A stretch of 15,858 nucleotides of DNA from Clostridiales bacterium (lineage in GTDB: Bacteria; Bacillota; Clostridia; Christensenellales; Aristaeellaceae), in assembly GCA_004556985.1 (NCBI GenBank), contig SFFC01000059.1:1-15858 (forward strand), written 5' to 3'. The position numbers and the translations under genes were made by a program. The notes beneath the pieces are model-generated. The model was not told the origin of the DNA and did not search any database. It worked only from the letters and a program-made list of their open reading frames with translations. Each line of letters opens with the position of its first letter. The stretch's first letter is position 1. Positions 13,736 to 15,858 of the stretch are shown here, piece by piece.

Positions 13736-14117
13736 ATGGCAATCCGCATCGCGCAGGAGCGGCTGACCGCTCAGGAATACATCGCCTTTCTGGCGACCAC
13801 CGATCTGGGGAACGGCGCGGGAGGCGGACGGCACGCTCGTGGGCGTCTGCTTCGGCCTGACGGACTTCGCCTATTGGCTGATGATCACGGATTTGGGCGT
13901 CGCGCGCCGCTGCACGGGCCAGGGCATCGGGCGGCGGCTCATGCAGGAGGCGCTGCGCGCGGCAGGCGGCGAGCAGGATATCGCGGTGTATCTGGTAGCG
14001 AATACAAAGGCGGTTCCCTTTTATGAGAAGCTCGGTATGGAGAAGGCGGAGGACGTTATGCAGTACAATCACGTCGAATGGACGAAATTCGAGGTGACGG
14101 AGGGTTTTCCGCTGTGA
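13736..14117 (+). pseudogene. GNAT-family acetyltransferase broken by an internal frame-shifting deletion
   Basis: From ATG 13736 (preceded by AAAGGAACGGGAG) the frame reads 25 residues typical of a GNAT start, with RLTAQEYIAFLATTDLG. It then runs into out-of-frame Gly/Arg-rich sequence. The rest of the protein continues in another frame from about 13815 to the stop at 14117, with AREADGTLVGVCFG, DFAYWLMITDLGV, the acetyl-CoA motif RRCTGQGIGRRLM and the C-terminal VPFYEKLGM. The middle part expected between TDLG and the second strand is missing, by my recollection about 25-30 residues. One deletion that is not a multiple of three explains both observations. Promoter and ribosome binding site are intact, so the loss is recent. 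A GTG at 13839 could start a truncated product, but it would lack the N-terminal third. Sequencing error could cause the shift but not the missing residues. Confidence 0.8.
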
Positions 14118-14472
14118 CGCGATTCGATTTCAAGTAAGGACGCTTACATCTGCGCAGTCCGCAAAGCGGCCTATGATTGAGACGGGTTTGCTCCGCAAAG
14201 CATGAATTCATACCGATCCAACTCCGAATGCCTTTTCCCCCTCGCGAGGACAAGCATTCTGAATACAATCAAAGGAGCCCGGGGGATCGCCCCCCAGGCT
14301 CCGTTTTTCGCTTTGTTCTCCGCTGATTCCCATGCCATTCTCAAATCAATCTGAGCTTTCCTTATGCGCCCTGTCAGGTAACGCTTCGCTCCCCGACTGC
14401 TTTGCCGGAATGGCTTCGCCATAAAGGAAACCGATGGGCTGCCGCCCAAACCTGCCGGGGGGGATAACAGTA
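14118..14472. other. Intergenic block of 355 bp without a gene, rich in short hairpins
   Basis: Between the GNAT pseudogene and the end of rpiB I see no credible gene. The block holds short inverted repeats: GTAAG/CTTAC (14134-14147), CCGC/GCGG (14159-14169), TTTGC/GCAAA (14187-14199), the palindrome ATGAATTCAT (14201-14210), ATGGC/GCCAT (14410-14422) and GGGC/GCCC (14436-14447), plus one terminator. On the minus strand one frame stays open through most of it but has no start signal. It may be a dispersed intergenic repeat. Confidence 0.5.
14274..14308 (+). terminator. Rho-independent terminator between the GNAT pseudogene and rpiB
   Basis: GGAGCC/GGCTCC (14274-14279 with 14297-14302) encloses GGGGG/CCCCC and is followed by GTTTTT on the + strand. 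The reverse direction has only UUUGAUUG, so it mainly ends + strand transcripts. The nested build is like the terminator at 3255-3300. Confidence 0.8.
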
Positions 14473-14919
14473 TCAGAGCGTCTCCCCGCGCTCGATCGCG
14501 GCGATCTGGTCGATGCGGCGCTGATGCCGTCCGCCCTCGAACTCCGTCGTCAGGAAGATCTCGGCGATCATCTGACCGAGCTCGCCGCCGACCACGCGCG
14601 AGCCCATCGCGAGCATGTTCGCGTCGTTGTGCTTGCGCGTCATCTTCGCGGAGTAGCAGTCCGAGCAGGCGGCGCAGCGGATGCCCTTCACCTTGTTGGC
14701 GGCGATGGAAATGCCGATGCCCGTGCCGCAGCAGAGGATGCCGCGGTCGCATTCGCCGCTGGCGACGGCCTGCGCCGCGCGCTGGGCGAAGACGGCATAG
14801 TCACAGCTGTCCTCCGTGTAGGTGCCGTAGTCGTGGTACGGCAGGTTCATGCGCTCGAGCAGCGCGATGATCTCGCGCTTGAGCGGCAGACCCGCGTGAT
14901 CCGATCCAAGAGCTATCAT
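14473..14919 (-). CDS. rpiB: Ribose 5-phosphate isomerase B
   Basis: This 148-residue protein interconverts ribose 5-phosphate and ribulose 5-phosphate in the pentose phosphate pathway. Family hallmarks are SDHAG (D7, H8), the active-site loop CCGTGIGISIAANK with C64 and T66, HNDANMLAMGSR (H97, N98), and the C-terminal EGGRHQRRIDQI with R131 and H132 for phosphate binding. The ATG at 14919 has GGGAG 8 nt upstream. Longer in-frame readings to 15207 overlap the zinc-ribbon gene and are rejected. It follows that gene by 53 nt and is the last gene of a proA-zinc ribbon-rpiB run. A LacA/LacB-type sugar isomerase is unlikely, as it would be expected among galactose-6-phosphate genes. Confidence 0.95.
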   Translation of the reverse strand: MIALGSDHAGLPLKREIIALLERMNLPYHDYGTYTEDSCDYAVFAQRAAQAVASGECDRGILCCGTGIGISIAANKVKGIRCAACSDCYSAKMTRKHNDANMLAMGSRVVGGELGQMIAEIFLTTEFEGGRHQRRIDQIAAIERGETL

Positions 14920-14954
14920 GTCTTTTTCTCCCTTTTTATACTGTTTTACGCCTA

Positions 14955-14973
14955 AACCGGCATCATGCCGGTT
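14955..14973 (-). repeat. Perfect hairpin at the stop codon of the zinc-ribbon gene
   Basis: AACCGGCA-TCA-TGCCGGTT (14955-14973) forms an 8-bp stem overlapping the TGA at 14973-14975. On the minus strand it is followed by UAGGCG, not a U-run. It may partly terminate or stabilise the mRNA before rpiB. Its core recurs with one change at 4402-4416. Confidence 0.5.
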
Positions 14974-15212
14974 CAGTCGACAAAGTCCTCCGGCCGCAGC
15001 GGCTCGCGCCGCCCGTCTCCCGTCTCCTCCTGCGCGAGCTGCTCCGCCGTGTGGTCGGTGAAGACGAGCTTGTGCAGGTCCTCCCGGCGCACGACCGTGT
15101 TCGTGCCCATGCAGGCCCTGCATCGGTAGAGGCATTCCGGGCAGACGCAGCCCAGATCGAGGCTTTCCGATTGAATCATGTACGTTCCGCACTGCGGACA
15201 TCCGCATCTCAT
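14973..15212 (-). CDS. Small zinc-ribbon-like protein with eight cysteines
   Basis: This 79-residue protein is one I do not recognise. It is supported by a good ribosome binding site (GGGAGGGAA, about 8 nt from ATG 15212) and by its place between two same-strand genes with short gaps (43 and 53 nt). Cysteines fall at 3, 5, 8, 22, 24, 27, 31 and 34. CGCPQC and CVCPEC form two alike knuckles, followed by CRAC. This can hold two zinc ions, or one zinc plus a redox pair. The C-terminal half (about 40-79) is charged and acidic, without cysteine. No signal peptide. It could be a zinc-ribbon regulator, an RNA-binding protein or a metal-storage protein. Function unknown. Confidence 0.7.
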   Translation of the reverse strand: MRCGCPQCGTYMIQSESLDLGCVCPECLYRCRACMGTNTVVRREDLHKLVFTDHTAEQLAQEETGDGRREPLRPEDFVD

Positions 15213-15255
15213 GGTGTTCCCTCCCGTGCCGCTTTCATGCGGCCCATGCCTCCGG

Positions 15256-15858
15256 TCAGATCAGGCGCCTGTGCGTGAACGCGCGCCGTCCCTGCGCGAA
15301 GTCCGCGACGATGTCGCCGTGGCCGCGCAGGATGTACTTGTAGGTGCAAAGCCCCTCCAGGCCCATCGGGCCGCGCGCGTGGATCTTTCCGGTCGAAATG
15401 CCGACCTCTGCGCCAAAGCCGTAGCGGTAGCCGTCGGCAAAGCGCGAGGAGCAGTTCTGGTAGACGCCCGCCGAGTCGACGAGCGCAAAGAACGTCGCCG
15501 CCGCCGCGTCGTCGTCCGTCAGGATGACGTCCGTGTGGTGGGAGCCGTAGCGGTTGATGTGCGCGATGGCCTCCGCGAGCGAATCGACCGTGCGGATGCT
15601 GAGCACATTTTCCAGGTATTCCGCCCTCCAATCCGCCTCGCTGGCCACCTCGCAGCGGTCTTCGCCGATCGCCGCGCGCGCCCTCTCGTCCGCGCGCAGG
15701 GTCACGCCCGCGTCAAGCAGCGCCTGCGCGACGACCGGCAGCGCCCGGCACAGCTCCGCGCTGTGTACAAGCAGCGTTTCCGCAGCGTTGCAGGCCGCGG
15801 GATACTGTGTCTTCGCGTCGACGGCGACCCGCGCCGCCATCTGCGCGTCGCAGCCCTC
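15256..15858 (-). CDS. proA: Gamma-glutamyl phosphate reductase, C-terminal half (cut by window end)
   Basis: Two hundred residues of ProA are visible; the start lies beyond 15858. ProA reduces gamma-glutamyl phosphate to glutamate semialdehyde with NADPH, the second step of proline synthesis, and belongs to the aldehyde dehydrogenase fold. The visible part begins at the KTQYPAACNAAETLLVH segment just after the catalytic region. It includes YGSHHTDVI and ends with the diagnostic NCSSRFADGYRYGFGAEVG, STGKIHARGPMGLEGL and YKYILRGHGDI. The frame is open to the window edge, and the expected full length is ~415 residues. proB is not seen. It is followed by the zinc-ribbon gene after 43 nt, with no terminator. 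Confidence 0.95.
   Translation of the reverse strand, partial: EGCDAQMAARVAVDAKTQYPAACNAAETLLVHSAELCRALPVVAQALLDAGVTLRADERARAAIGEDRCEVASEADWRAEYLENVLSIRTVDSLAEAIAHINRYGSHHTDVILTDDDAAAATFFALVDSAGVYQNCSSRFADGYRYGFGAEVGISTGKIHARGPMGLEGLCTYKYILRGHGDIVADFAQGRRAFTHRRLI

Noticed and set aside
14171..14472. A minus-strand small protein downstream of rpiB
   Set aside because: The open frame is a continuation of an rpiB shadow, without a start codon context or ribosome binding site, and it crosses a terminator.
14934..14941. TATAAA just before rpiB as a promoter -10
   Set aside because: There is no -35 at 16-18 bp, and the start of transcription would fall on the ribosome binding site.
14920..15207. 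N-terminal extension of rpiB to 15207
   Set aside because: It overlaps the zinc-ribbon gene in another frame. The RpiB family begins at the MIALGSDHAG segment, which has its own ribosome binding site.

Overview
The window is a GC-rich chromosomal segment with Gram-positive-type ribosome binding sites, sigma-A-like promoters, a Firmicutes-type L10 leader, a CtsR-like heat-shock operator, a rubrerythrin, a DUF1667 protein and a secreted Cys-repeat/peptidoglycan-binding protein. Together these suggest an anaerobic, high-GC member of the Clostridia. A gut lineage such as the Christensenellales or Oscillospirales is possible, but the order is a guess. Most of the content is core metabolism and housekeeping. 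I see no phage, insertion sequence, CRISPR array, tRNA or rRNA.

Layout. Positions 1-3215 (+ strand) hold a tight run: an NAD(P)/FAD oxidoreductase, a DUF1667 four-cysteine protein, an MgtC/SapB membrane protein and a NagD-like HAD phosphatase, closed by a strong terminator at 3255-3300. From there to about 13450 every gene is on the minus strand. In order of transcription these are hsp20 (13453-13043, CtsR-like box, strong terminator); an operon of an MBL-fold hydrolase, tex, a secreted propeller-like protein and possibly a second FAD oxidoreductase (12885-6551); rubrerythrin (6392-5859, Fur/PerR-like box over its promoter); rplJ-rplL (5553-4590, L10 leader with attenuator); and a secreted protein with five 39-residue cysteine repeats and a peptidoglycan-binding domain (4264-3332, own promoter and a 160-nt structured leader). 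Divergent from hsp20 is a GNAT acetyltransferase broken by an internal out-of-frame deletion (13736-14117, +), which keeps a near-consensus promoter. The right end (minus strand) is proA (partial), a small 8-cysteine zinc-ribbon protein and rpiB.

How the parts fit. The left operon looks like the tail of a glycerol-3-phosphate oxidation cluster followed by two unrelated housekeeping genes. The hsp20 and rubrerythrin units are stress genes, each with a recognisable operator candidate. The rplJL unit is autonomous: it has its own promoter, autoregulatory leader and terminator, and lacks the usual rplKA and rpoBC neighbours.

I found no convincing new multi-gene system. The items most worth a second look are the 39-residue cysteine-repeat secreted protein with its leader, the 8-cysteine mini-protein between proA and rpiB, the two operator candidates, the isolated rplJL unit, and the hairpin-rich intergenic block at 14118-14472.
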